Source: Halostagnicola kamekurae (GTDB lineage Archaea > Halobacteriota > Halobacteria > Halobacteriales > Natrialbaceae). From it: a DNA stretch of 64,000 bases. The notes below the pieces were generated by a model. That model did not search any database and was not told the DNA's origin. It worked only from the letters and a program-made list of their open reading frames with translations. Each line of letters starts with the position of its first letter. The stretch's first letter is position 1. The position numbers were made by a program, and so were the translations under genes. Below are positions 56,341-63,955 of the stretch, in pieces. The stretch spans positions 744,001 to 808,000 of the forward strand of contig NZ_FOZS01000001.1 in assembly GCF_900116205.1 (NCBI RefSeq). The letters run 5' to 3'.

Positions 56341-56943
56341 ATGGCAGATGACATCCTCGAGAACCCCTCGAACACCCGCGAGGAGATCATGGCCGCGACG
56401 CTCTCGACGCTGCTCGAGCACGGATACGCCGACCTGACGATCGACAAAATCGGCGACGAGTTCGCGAAGAGCCAGTCGCTGATCTACCACCACTACGACG
56501 GGAAGGACGACTTGGTTCTCGAGACCCTCGAGTTCATGCTCGAGTCGTTTCGCACGGAGACGCTCGAGGGGCCGATCGAGGAGCCGCGGGAGGCGCTCGA
56601 GGAGGTGGTCGACCGCCTTTTCGAGCGGAGCATCGACGACGACGAGCGCCAGTCGTTGGCCGCGCTGTTCGAACTCCGAGCGCAGGCGACCCACGACGAG
56701 GCCTACCGATCGCACTTCAACCGGAGCGACGACGTGTTCGAGGACCTGCTCGTCGACATCGTCGAGGCGGGGATCGAACGGGGTGTCTTCCAGCCGTGTT
56801 CTCCCGAGGGGGTCGCGGCAACGATTATCACGCTGATAAACGGGACGATCATGCGCCGCTCGACGAGCGAGGATGACGAGTGGGTCGCGGACGTTCGCTC
56901 GGAAGTCGAGTCGTATCTCGAGGCCTGCGTGTACGCGGACTAA
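56341..56943 (+). CDS. TetR/AcrR-family transcriptional regulator
   Basis: The 200-residue protein has an N-terminal HTH: TREEIMAATLSTLLEHGYAD, LTIDKIGDEFAKSQSLIYHHYDGKDDLVLET (the TetR recognition helix and helix 4). A C-terminal ligand/dimer domain includes LAALFELRAQATHDEAY and VFQPCSPEGVAATIITLING. It is divergent from the RND export operon, so it probably represses it until an effector binds. The ATG at 56341 (MADDILENPSN) is family-consistent; the frame continues upstream across the operator as shadow. Confidence 0.93.
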   Translation: MADDILENPSNTREEIMAATLSTLLEHGYADLTIDKIGDEFAKSQSLIYHHYDGKDDLVLETLEFMLESFRTETLEGPIEEPREALEEVVDRLFERSIDDDERQSLAALFELRAQATHDEAYRSHFNRSDDVFEDLLVDIVEAGIERGVFQPCSPEGVAATIITLINGTIMRRSTSEDDEWVADVRSEVESYLEACVYAD

Positions 56944-57016
56944 TATTTTGCCACCGACCAGACATCGAGGGCCGGTGAGTGCCCACGAATGGATAAATAA
57001 TATTTTCACACCAAAG

Positions 57017-57024
57017 ATATTTTA
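57017..57024 (+). promoter_or_regulatory. TATA box for the TA-like module
   Basis: ATATTTTA lies about 24-31 bp before the ATG at 57048, giving a leaderless start for the two-gene unit. Confidence 0.55.
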
Positions 57025-57047
57025 TCTGCCGTCTCGTTAGTCGCGTT

Positions 57048-57545
57048 ATGACCGATATAAACGAGCGAGCGAAAGCCCACTGGAAGGAGGAGACGACGAG
57101 TAGAGAGCGTCTAAAGGAGGTACTCGAAGAGACGACAGTATACAGCTCAGTTAGTACAATCGCTTCGAAGGCACTCGTCAGCGAGCCGACGACGAGAAAA
57201 TATCTGAACGAGTTCGTCGAATCGGGTCTCGCGGTTTCGATGCAAAACGGGCGCACGACAGAGTACAAACGGGACGAGGGACGGGTTATTACCCAACGAA
57301 TCGAAGAACTCCGTACGACACACACTCACTCGGAGTTACTGGAAGGCATTCGGGAGATGAACGGCGACATTCGAGACTTCCGGCGCAAATACGATGTGGA
57401 CAGCGTCGAGGATCTCGCGACGAGGCTCGAGCCCGAAGATGACGGGTGGGGGGACCTCAACGAGTGGCGTTCGACGCGCAAAAACCTCGCACTCGCGAAA
57501 GCAGCCCTCCAAGTGGACGAAGCACACCGCGTTGCAGAGGTTTGA
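57048..57545 (+). CDS. HTH protein (DUF7342-like), possible antitoxin/regulator, 165 aa
   Basis: The first half reads as a winged helix: RLKEVLEETTVYSSVSTIASKALVSEP, then TTRKYLNEFVESGL as recognition helix and VSMQNGRTTEYKRD as wing. The second half is helical and charged (ELLEGIREMNGDIRDFRRKY...). The layout fits the haloarchaeal DUF7342 family as I recall it. Its stop TGA shares bases with a TTG start of the next gene (TTGA at 57542-57545), so the two are translationally coupled. In such pairs the first gene is usually the DNA-binding antitoxin. A TATA box gives a leaderless start. Confidence 0.7.
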   Translation: MTDINERAKAHWKEETTSRERLKEVLEETTVYSSVSTIASKALVSEPTTRKYLNEFVESGLAVSMQNGRTTEYKRDEGRVITQRIEELRTTHTHSELLEGIREMNGDIRDFRRKYDVDSVEDLATRLEPEDDGWGDLNEWRSTRKNLALAKAALQVDEAHRVAEV

Positions 57546-57994
57546 GAGGCGATACCGATTGGGAATGGGCCGATACCGGTGCTCCAGATCAACAGCTATT
57601 GACTCGAGCACGGACAATCGCTGAAACGTACGAACCGCTCATCGTCGATTCGGAATTCGATTCGTCACTCAATCCGCAGGAGCTTCATCTCTTCGTTTCC
57701 GACGGGATCGTTTCAGAGTCGGGCCGCTTCGATATCGTCTGGACCGAGGAACTCAACTACCGGTATCATTACACTGAAGGCCCGGAGTTTAACTACCGGT
57801 ACGACCTTCATCCGCGTCTCGACGTCCCAGATACTCATTTTCATCCACCACCAGCGGCTAGTCACGATGATGCTGTGGCGTCGTGTATTGAAGTCGAAAC
57901 GGTGCGACTCGTTACGTTTGCCGTCCTGCAACTCTGGCGGGATACGCTCGAGTCAGGAACGTTGTCTTTTCTCCAGCAACCGAACCCGCCATAG
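57542..57994 (+). CDS. Possible TumE-like toxin partner with TTG start, 150 aa
   Basis: The frame overlaps the upstream stop as TTGA and runs 150 residues from the TTG at 57542. The middle contains an aromatic-rich strand pair, ELNYRYHYTEGPEFNYRYDL, then PDTHFHPPPAA. This resembles the YhY...fRYDN...PhHkH core of TumE/DUF6516 toxins, which are ribonuclease-like or otherwise uncharacterised. The C-terminus is helical (VTFAVLQLWRDTLESG). No ATG or GTG start is available in frame nearby. It is a candidate, not a firm toxin call. Confidence 0.55.
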   Translation: MRGDTDWEWADTGAPDQQLLTRARTIAETYEPLIVDSEFDSSLNPQELHLFVSDGIVSESGRFDIVWTEELNYRYHYTEGPEFNYRYDLHPRLDVPDTHFHPPPAASHDDAVASCIEVETVRLVTFAVLQLWRDTLESGTLSFLQQPNPP

Positions 57995-58022
57995 TTCAAG
58001 AAAACGTGTTTGACAACGCTAT

Positions 58023-58184
58023 TTACTCGAGCAGGTTACCCCGAACCGCACAGCCGCAGGGATAAGCGTGGTAGGCCGACGGGATGAGTTGAATCACGGC
58101 CGTCACGGGCGCGCCGCAGTGGGGACAGGGCTCGGGTTCCGGCGGCGGGCCGCCGGTTCCGTCTCCTGACTCCGCCCCGGTCAT
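58023..58184 (-). CDS. Very small zinc-ribbon protein, 53 aa
   Basis: The 53-residue protein begins MTGAESGDGTGGPPPEPEP. CPHCGAPVTAV and, after about 18 residues, YPCGCAVRGN supply four Cys for one zinc. The ATG at 58184 overlaps the stop of the upstream gene as ATGA, so it is translated by coupling. Such mini-ribbons in haloarchaea often act in regulation or biofilm and motility, though this one is unassigned. Confidence 0.65.
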   Translation of the reverse strand: MTGAESGDGTGGPPPEPEPCPHCGAPVTAVIQLIPSAYHAYPCGCAVRGNLLE

Positions 58185-58396
58185 TCCTCGAGCACCCGGA
58201 TTTCCTCGTCGGTGACGACCAGTCCGACCCCTTCGACCTCGAGTCGGACCTCGATCGGGTCCGCGGCGGAGGCCACCAGCCGCTCGAGGGCGTCGGGATC
58301 GAACGCGTCGGCGAGTCGGTACTCCTCGCACCCGAGGCCGTTGGCCTCGAGCGCACGGACGACGGCCACGGTCAGGCTCGGCTCGAGCGCGCTCAC
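58181..58396 (-). CDS. HalOD1 output-domain-like protein, 71 aa
   Basis: The protein reads VAVVRALEANGLGCEEYRL, then DAFDPDALERLVASAADP and VRLEVEGVGLVVTDEEIRVL. The Y-x-L-x-D-x-x-DPDALDxL core and the V-x-F/L-x-V-x-G ending match the HalOD1 domain of haloarchaeal signalling proteins. It stands alone and overlaps the zinc-ribbon gene by four bases (ATGA). The pair could act in a signalling output step. Confidence 0.7.
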   Translation of the reverse strand: MSALEPSLTVAVVRALEANGLGCEEYRLADAFDPDALERLVASAADPIEVRLEVEGVGLVVTDEEIRVLEE

Positions 58397-58482
58397 GCGA
58401 CGGTCACCCCCGCTCGAGCGGCGGCGCGGGACGGCGTGGGCCTCGAGTGCGGTCGGGTTCGATTCGTCTGTCGGACGGGATG

Positions 58483-58642
58483 TTTAAGCCCGCGGAGAAG
58501 ATATCCAATCATGGCAACCACCCTCCATAGGGTTGGAAGCCACGTCTCGGGTGCTATGACCACCCGGGGCATTTCAACGGAAACGCCCACACGCGCTGTT
58601 CGGTGGCTTCCGTTCGGCTCATTGACCTGTAGTGACATATAA
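58483..58642 (+). other. Candidate leaderless mini-ORF or structured small RNA
   Basis: A TTTAA element (58483-58487) precedes an ATG at 58511 at the leaderless spacing, opening a 43-codon frame (MATTLHRVGSHVSGAM...) that stops at 58642. The first 35 bases of the frame also fold as CAACC...GGTTG around CCCT-CCAT-AGGG. The peptide is Thr/Ser/Arg-rich with no domain, so an sRNA reading is equally possible. Confidence 0.35.
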
Positions 58643-59219
58643 TTACTGTTTCGAGGCGGAAATTATGGTCGGAGAGTGTGTTCGTCTCATCTGGTGTCTG
58701 CGCTTCCGCAGTCCCAGTATAGGTACCCACTCAGTACTTTCACAGCGTGCAACCGTCGTTGTACACGCCTTATCGCGGTAGCGTCCGTCAATTTCGATAT
58801 TGCCAATTCGAGTAACTCGCAGGTCGACGCCTCGAGTTTCACCAGTCGAAAAGACGTGTTATTGCGTTTAACAGATCGCAATCCGGTGTAACTCAAGTGA
58901 ACGGTTCTGTCCCACGCGTGCGAACAATCATTAGTACCCGATTTAGTCACGGGATCGAACGACCAATTGCGACCTGTCTCGAGAGGCGCGCGTGAGACGA
59001 GGTGAACAGAACAGCCGTTGTGGCGGTTCTACCGCCTATTTTGCATTCCCTTTCGTCGCACTCAATATATTACCAACGGTGGTAGTCAGCATTGCCAGAC
59101 ACTCGCATGAAAATATAGTTGCTTTTCGTGTATCGGCGCTCGAGGGCTCGAGACGCCGTTTGAAACGGTTTAACCGCTACTTACAACGCTCCCGAAATCG
59201 GACCTATAGGACAAGAAGA
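58643..59219. other. AT-richer intergenic region upstream of the S-layer gene
   Basis: About 580 bp without a convincing gene. Short frames exist on both strands but show no domain or codon bias. The region is clearly AT-richer than average. CCTATAGGAC (about 59201-59210) and CGGTTTAACCG (59167-59177) are possible promoter or operator words. Confidence 0.5.
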
Positions 59220-59228
59220 CTTATTACG
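59220..59228 (+). promoter_or_regulatory. TATA box for the S-layer glycoprotein gene
   Basis: CTTATTACG lies about 140 bp before the ATG at 59367. With a start site near 59247 the transcript would have a leader of about 120 nt, comparable to the long leader of the Haloferax csg gene. The leader holds a hairpin CGGTC-GCCT-GACCG at 59307-59320. Confidence 0.5.
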
Positions 59229-59306
59229 AACCATCGAAATTCCCCATATACCCCTACCCGGTAGGCTGAGTCGTGCACCGATGACATGTAGGTCGGAAGC
59301 CGGTAA

Positions 59307-59320
59307 CGGTCGCCTGACCG
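59307..59320 (+). promoter_or_regulatory. Hairpin in the S-layer mRNA leader
   Basis: CGGTC and GACCG flank the loop GCCT as a perfect 5-bp stem, about 47 bases before the start codon. Hairpins in long leaders of abundant surface-protein mRNAs may stabilise the message. Confidence 0.4.
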
Positions 59321-59366
59321 GTGAATCGCGCGCTAACCAACAAATCGAAACAACAAGATAACATAA

Positions 59367-61994
59367 ATGACGAACGACACAACGTATCGCGAAAAGGGAC
59401 GTTCACTGTTCCTTGCCGCGATGTTGGTCCTCTCGGTTGTTGCCGCGTCCGCAGCGTTTGCGGGCGGTGCAGCAGCACATGCAGCGACCAACAGCGACAA
59501 TTACAATGAAGGACCCGCTTATACAAACTCCACGTCCTTCTCAGAGGTATGGATCGGTCAACAAGTCGAATTCACTGACTTCGATGACGGACAAGCAGGT
59601 GTTAAAGTCTTCCAAGGGTTAGGCGAAACCGGAGGACAAGACAGTGATGCAGAGCCTGTGACGACACTCCGCGTTGACAGCGAAGATAATAACGCAACCC
59701 TCGATACGTCAGAACTCGAGTCTGGGGAGCCATATACAATCGTCTGGGGTGAAAATGAATATACCAGCTTCTGGGCAGAAGAAGAGAACCTCAACACTGA
59801 ATTCACCAGTGACACTGTCGCAGAGGACGGCGAAGTCGACATCGACTTCAATTCTGACCGGGATACCCAGACGGTGAACGTCACGTCTGACTCCCTCAAC
59901 GGTAACGAACTCTTTGACCTCTTCGACCCGGGACAGAACGAAGAGTTGGCTGATGGTGACGTTAACTTTGAAGGGCTCTACTCCACTGAGAACACCTACA
60001 CGAACGGTGAAAATACAGAAGACAGTGACATTAACGTTGACAACACCCTTCACGATGATGACGATGTCTTGACGATCGTCGGACTCGACGAAGGCGATGA
60101 AGCCCTCACGGCTAACTTCGATGGCGAACTCTCCGCAGGTGACGAAGCAGAGTTCACCTTCTCGAACACGGACTCGCACGCATCTGACAACGCCTCCGTT
60201 GAAATTACGGATGACAGTCAGCAGCGCGAGATCATCAATGTTGACACCATCGAAGAGGGAGACATCGGCAACATCACGATCGATGTTGCAAACTCGGACG
60301 AGACCGCCGTCTCGATCGGTGACGACTCTGAAGGGTACGTCGCAAACCTGACCCTCGGTGACTACGACACCGATAACGACGAAGTCGTCCTCGAGTTCAA
60401 CACCTACAAAGCTGGAGCAGCTGATGGCGGCCAATTCAACGCGGCTGGCGATAACGCTGACGAGATTGGCTTCACCGCTCACAACGCAACCATCACTGGC
60501 TACGATCTAAACACCGAACTCGACGACAATGAGGCGCTCCCAGCTGCAACCTGGGACATCGAAGTCGGTTCCTTCGACACGGACTACGCCGCTGACTTCA
60601 TTGACGAAAGCGATGACCGCGCTTCCCTCGTGATTCAGGATCGAGGCGCACCGGGCGATGTAATCGTCCAGACTGCACCAACCGGTGACTCGTTCACCGA
60701 CTTCGGTGACTTCGAAGACGGCGATGTCTCCGAAACAGATACTATCGCAACGGAATCTGCGACCAATGGAGATCACCTCTTCGTGACTATCGAGGACTTC
60801 GGTGCAAACGGCTCGGTCGACGCCCTCACGGGAGATGGAAGCGCGATCAATAATGCCTTCTTCGATAGGACTGGTGTCTCGCTGAATATCAGTGAGCAGG
60901 ATGCAGGTGTCATTGGTTCCGCCAATTACTGGAACACCAGCATCCTCGAAGGTGAGGGGCCCGATAATGCCAACAACATCACCGTCACGCCACTCATCGA
61001 CGCCGATGAGTACGACAGCCACGAAGAGTACGCTGGCGACCTGATCCTCAAGGTTGACTACCAGTCGCTTGAAGGAGACGCACAGCTTGATGTCGATGAC
61101 AAGGCTTACGACGTCAACTTCTCCGTCGACTCGGATAAGAGCAACATCCTCGACGAGGACTTCTCCACTGAGAGCGATGTGACCTTCGAGGAGGCTGAGC
61201 TCGAGTGGGACGATGTCAGCGAGATGCCTGCAAACGCGGAATCGAACGCAACGGGTACGACCAACCTCGCGCCTGGCACAGAGATCGACACGACCGCTGA
61301 CTCGCCAAGCGAGGAAGGCTCGTTCGTCGACACCGCCACCGCAGAAGTGAACGATGACGGTACCTTCGAGGCCTCCCACAACCTCGAGGGCGAAATGGTT
61401 GGGTCGCTTTTCGACCTCGAAGCATCCGGCTCGCTCGGAACTTCGGACACCGCTGAGGATGTCGAACTCGTCGAAAGCACTGAGCCCGACGAAGAAGGAC
61501 TCGGCCTCGACGTTGAGGCTGGCGACATCACTGTCAACGAAACCGCTACGTTCGACGTGACTGTCAGCAACTACGAAGGCTCGAGCACCACCGCAGACCT
61601 CACGCTCGAGAACGCCGACGGTGAGGAAGTCGACACCGGATCGGTCGATATCGACGCTGACGGCACGGCAGACGCGACGCTCGAAGCGTCGGGTCTCTCG
61701 GCAGGCGACCACACCTTCACCGTCACCGCAGACGACGGTGACTTCGAGGCCAGCGAAGAGGTTACGCTGACCGTCAACGAAGAAGGTAGTGGTGGCGACG
61801 ACGGTAGCTCCGACGACGGTAGCTCCGACGACGGTAGCTCCGACGACGGTAGCTCCGACGACGGTAGCTCCGACGACGGTAGCTCCGACGACGGTGGCGA
61901 CGGCGAAGGCGACGGAGCACCTGGCTTCGGCGTTGCTGTCGCACTCGTCGCACTCGTCAGTGCCGCGATGCTCGCACTCCGACGTCAGAACTAA
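59367..61994 (+). CDS. csg: S-layer glycoprotein (PGF-CTERM anchored)
   Basis: The 875-residue protein is the likely main cell-wall subunit. Residues 1-38 are a signal peptide (GRSLFLAAMLVLSVVAASAA). The long acidic body has many N-x-S/T sites (for example NVTS, NATI, NISE). A CARDB-like module lies near residues 710-805 (VEAGDITVNETATFDVTVSN). A DDGSS repeat, 15 bp six times, follows, then APGFGVAVALVALVSAAMLA and RRQN: the PGF-CTERM signal processed by archaeosortase and lipid-anchored. Codons are less GC-rich than in neighbours, as is common for highly expressed surface proteins. The gene has its own long leader and no operon partners. Confidence 0.9.
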   Translation: MTNDTTYREKGRSLFLAAMLVLSVVAASAAFAGGAAAHAATNSDNYNEGPAYTNSTSFSEVWIGQQVEFTDFDDGQAGVKVFQGLGETGGQDSDAEPVTTLRVDSEDNNATLDTSELESGEPYTIVWGENEYTSFWAEEENLNTEFTSDTVAEDGEVDIDFNSDRDTQTVNVTSDSLNGNELFDLFDPGQNEELADGDVNFEGLYSTENTYTNGENTEDSDINVDNTLHDDDDVLTIVGLDEGDEALTANFDGELSAGDEAEFTFSNTDSHASDNASVEITDDSQQREIINVDTIEEGDIGNITIDVANSDETAVSIGDDSEGYVANLTLGDYDTDNDEVVLEFNTYKAGAADGGQFNAAGDNADEIGFTAHNATITGYDLNTELDDNEALPAATWDIEVGSFDTDYAADFIDESDDRASLVIQDRGAPGDVIVQTAPTGDSFTDFGDFEDGDVSETDTIATESATNGDHLFVTIEDFGANGSVDALTGDGSAINNAFFDRTGVSLNISEQDAGVIGSANYWNTSILEGEGPDNANNITVTPLIDADEYDSHEEYAGDLILKVDYQSLEGDAQLDVDDKAYDVNFSVDSDKSNILDEDFSTESDVTFEEAELEWDDVSEMPANAESNATGTTNLAPGTEIDTTADSPSEEGSFVDTATAEVNDDGTFEASHNLEGEMVGSLFDLEASGSLGTSDTAEDVELVESTEPDEEGLGLDVEAGDITVNETATFDVTVSNYEGSSTTADLTLENADGEEVDTGSVDIDADGTADATLEASGLSAGDHTFTVTADDGDFEASEEVTLTVNEEGSGGDDGSSDDGSSDDGSSDDGSSDDGSSDDGSSDDGGDGEGDGAPGFGVAVALVALVSAAMLALRRQN
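61797..61886 (+). repeat. Six 15-bp tandem repeats in the S-layer gene
   Basis: GACGACGGTAGCTCC repeats six times exactly, encoding DDGSS. It forms the flexible spacer before the PGF-CTERM anchor and could vary in copy number between strains. Confidence 0.92.
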
Positions 61995-62007
61995 CGACCA
62001 CTAACTA

Positions 62008-62022
62008 CCGGACTTCGTCCGG
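62008..62022 (+). terminator. Hairpin terminator after the S-layer gene
   Basis: CCGGAC-TTC-GTCCGG is a perfect 6-bp stem with a 3-base loop, 14 bp after the stop, followed by T-rich sequence (CTTTCTTTC around 62039-62047). It would end the abundant S-layer message. Confidence 0.65.
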
Positions 62023-62165
62023 CTTTCGCAGCACTTCACTTTCTTTCGAGCGCTATCCCACACAGCGACAGCGCCCGCGCTATCTCGAGTGTCGACCCGC
62101 CAGCAGACGCCACGCCGTGCGGGCTCGGTATGGGACGGGGACGCACATGCTCAACTGATGAATAG

Positions 62166-62227
62166 TTTAAAATAATCCCGCCAGAAAGTGGCGGCTGCCG
62201 GGGGAATCCCTGCCACCAGGGGCGGCA
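62166..62227 (+). ncRNA. Structured intergenic region, possible small RNA
   Basis: A TATA-like TTTAAAATA (62166-62174) is followed by a hairpin CCGCCA-GAAAG-TGGCGG (62178-62194) and a nested hairpin TGCCG...CGGCA (62196-62227) with inner stem CCCTG-CCAC-CAGGG. The AT-rich element followed by strong GC stems is unlike the surrounding sequence. No known RNA family is recognised, and the first hairpin would overlap the expected start site. Confidence 0.3.
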
Positions 62228-62489
62228 CATTGTCGTTAGTACCCTACGCACACCTACCAGGGCGTACCACCCGCCCTTTTCGCGACCGGCTATACTCGAG
62301 GAGCCCCGCCTCTCGAGTGCCGTTGGGCCCGCCGATACGTCACCCGATCGCCCGCTGGTGAACACGGGTGTCGGCCTCGCTCGCGGTCCCGTCGCTGGCG
62401 AGTCTGTCACGTCAGAATCATCGAATCGTGCGCTTTAGAATGGAAGTTCCACGCGTCGCGGGTCAGTACTCGAACACTCCCGGAGCCGC

Positions 62490-63803
62490 TCAGTCGTCGG
62501 CGGCGGCCGCCTCGACGTCAGCGGTCGCGGCGGTTTGCTCGAGGTTTTCTAAGTACTCGTCGACGTCGAGGGCGGCTTTCGAGCCCATGCCGGCGGCGGT
62601 GACGGCCTGCTGGTAGTGGTAGTCGACGACGTCGCCCGCGCCGAAGATGCCGGGGACGGCGGTTTCGGTCTGGCCGGCGCCGTCGCCGCCCTGGGTTTTG
62701 AGGTAGCCGTCGGCGTCCAGTTCGACGCCGGTCCCCTCGAGGTAGTCAGTGTTGGGGGTGTGGCCGATGGCGAAGAAGACCGCCCCGACGTCGAACTCGA
62801 ACTGCTCGGTGTCGGGGTCTGCGAGGTTCTCGCTCGGGTATCCCTCCTCGTTCTGGGCGAGGGTGACGTGGTCGACGCCCTCTTCCTGGGAGCCGTGGAT
62901 CTCGAGGAGTTCGGTGTTTTTCATGATCTCGATATCGCCGGCCTCGACCTGCTCGTGGACGCGGTCGACCCAGTACTGCTCGGCGCGGAACTCCTCGCGC
63001 CGGTGGGCGATGTAGACGGTGTCGGCGAATTTCGTGAGGAAGGAGGCTTCTTCCATGGCGGCGTCGCCCCCGCCGACGACGAGCATGTCCTCGCCGCGGA
63101 AGAACGCGCCGTCACAGGTCGCACACGTCGAGAGGCCGTATCCCATCAGTTCCTCCTCGCCGGGGATTCCCAGGGTGCGTGCGCTCGCGCCCGAGGCGGC
63201 GATCACGGCGTCTGCGGTGTAGACGTCGCCATTGGTCAACTCCACCCGGAACGGCCGGCTCGAGGCGTCGACGTCGGCGATGATCCCGTTTTTGAGCTCG
63301 GCACCGAACTGTTTGGCCTGTTCTTTCATGTTGTTGACCAGCTCGGGACCGCCGATGCCCTCGGGGAAGCCCGGATAGTTCGCGACGTCGGTCGTCAGCG
63401 TGAGCTGACCGCCGGGCTCGTCGCCCTCGATGACCAGCGGATCGTTGTCGCCACGTCCGGCGTAGATCGCGGCGGTCAGGCCGGCGATGCCCGTCCCCGC
63501 GATGATCAGCGGCCGGTGTTCGACCGCGCTGTCGGTTTCGATCCCCAGCTTTTCGTCGAGTTCGCCGGTCTCGTCGAGCGCGCTGGTCTCGTCCCAGCCG
63601 CCGATGAGTTCGTCGTCGATGAACACTTCGGGGGCCGTCTTGCGACCGTCCGCGCGTTCGACCATCTCCTCGAAGAGTTCCTCGTCGCCAGTGACGTTGT
63701 AGGTCTCGTACTCGACGCCTTTCGCGTCGAGGAGGTCCTTTGCCTTCTCGCAATAGGGGCAGTTCTCCTTGGTGTAGACTTCGACTCGAGGCTGGTCGCT
63801 CAT
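62490..63803 (-). CDS. trxB: Thioredoxin reductase with N-terminal glutaredoxin domain
   Basis: The 437-residue protein fuses a glutaredoxin-like domain (residues 1-95, active site Cys15-Pro-Tyr-Cys18) to a thioredoxin-reductase-like flavoprotein. The flavoprotein has FAD motif GTGIAGLTAAIYAGRGD (about 112-128), active site Cys227-Ala-Thr-Cys230, NAD(P) motif VVGGGDAAMEE and GIFGAGDVVDYHYQQA. Electrons could pass from NAD(P)H and FAD through Cys227/Cys230 to the attached glutaredoxin. The HRRxxxR-type NADPH residues are present as HRREEFR. The ATG at 63803 (MSDQPRVEVY) begins the glutaredoxin strand, so the longer ORF is rejected. Confidence 0.93.
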   Translation of the reverse strand: MSDQPRVEVYTKENCPYCEKAKDLLDAKGVEYETYNVTGDEELFEEMVERADGRKTAPEVFIDDELIGGWDETSALDETGELDEKLGIETDSAVEHRPLIIAGTGIAGLTAAIYAGRGDNDPLVIEGDEPGGQLTLTTDVANYPGFPEGIGGPELVNNMKEQAKQFGAELKNGIIADVDASSRPFRVELTNGDVYTADAVIAASGASARTLGIPGEEELMGYGLSTCATCDGAFFRGEDMLVVGGGDAAMEEASFLTKFADTVYIAHRREEFRAEQYWVDRVHEQVEAGDIEIMKNTELLEIHGSQEEGVDHVTLAQNEEGYPSENLADPDTEQFEFDVGAVFFAIGHTPNTDYLEGTGVELDADGYLKTQGGDGAGQTETAVPGIFGAGDVVDYHYQQAVTAAGMGSKAALDVDEYLENLEQTAATADVEAAAADD

Positions 63804-63854
63804 GGGAACGTGTTGGGACACAACGCCTAAAACGCCTTCTGTTTCCCGGCTTTC

Positions 63855-63880
63855 GTGCCGCGAGACCGGCTTCGCGGCAC
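63855..63880 (-). terminator. Strong hairpin between the last two genes
   Basis: GTGCCGCGA and TCGCGGCAC form a perfect 9-bp stem around the 8-base loop GACCGGCT. Both flanking genes run on the minus strand, so it lies after the stop at 63956 and before the trxB start at 63803, the position for a terminator or a leader structure. Confidence 0.45.
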
Positions 63881-63955
63881 TGACTGCCGACATTCCGTGG
63901 TCGGCCCGCCATCGTCGCGTTCCCTCGAGATCGGAGGGTCCGCTCGCGGGTGCCG

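Larger units (their letters stand above)
61995..62489. other. Intergenic region between S-layer and trxB genes
   Basis: About 495 bp holding the S-layer terminator and the structured element listed separately. No other gene or repeat was seen. Confidence 0.5.

Noticed and set aside
58687-58950. 87-codon minus frame upstream of the S-layer gene
   Set aside because: No motif, no promoter, and composition like translated intergenic DNA; a transposase relic was considered but nothing supports it.
61797-61886. CRISPR-like array
   Set aside because: In-frame coding repeat (DDGSS) within the S-layer gene.
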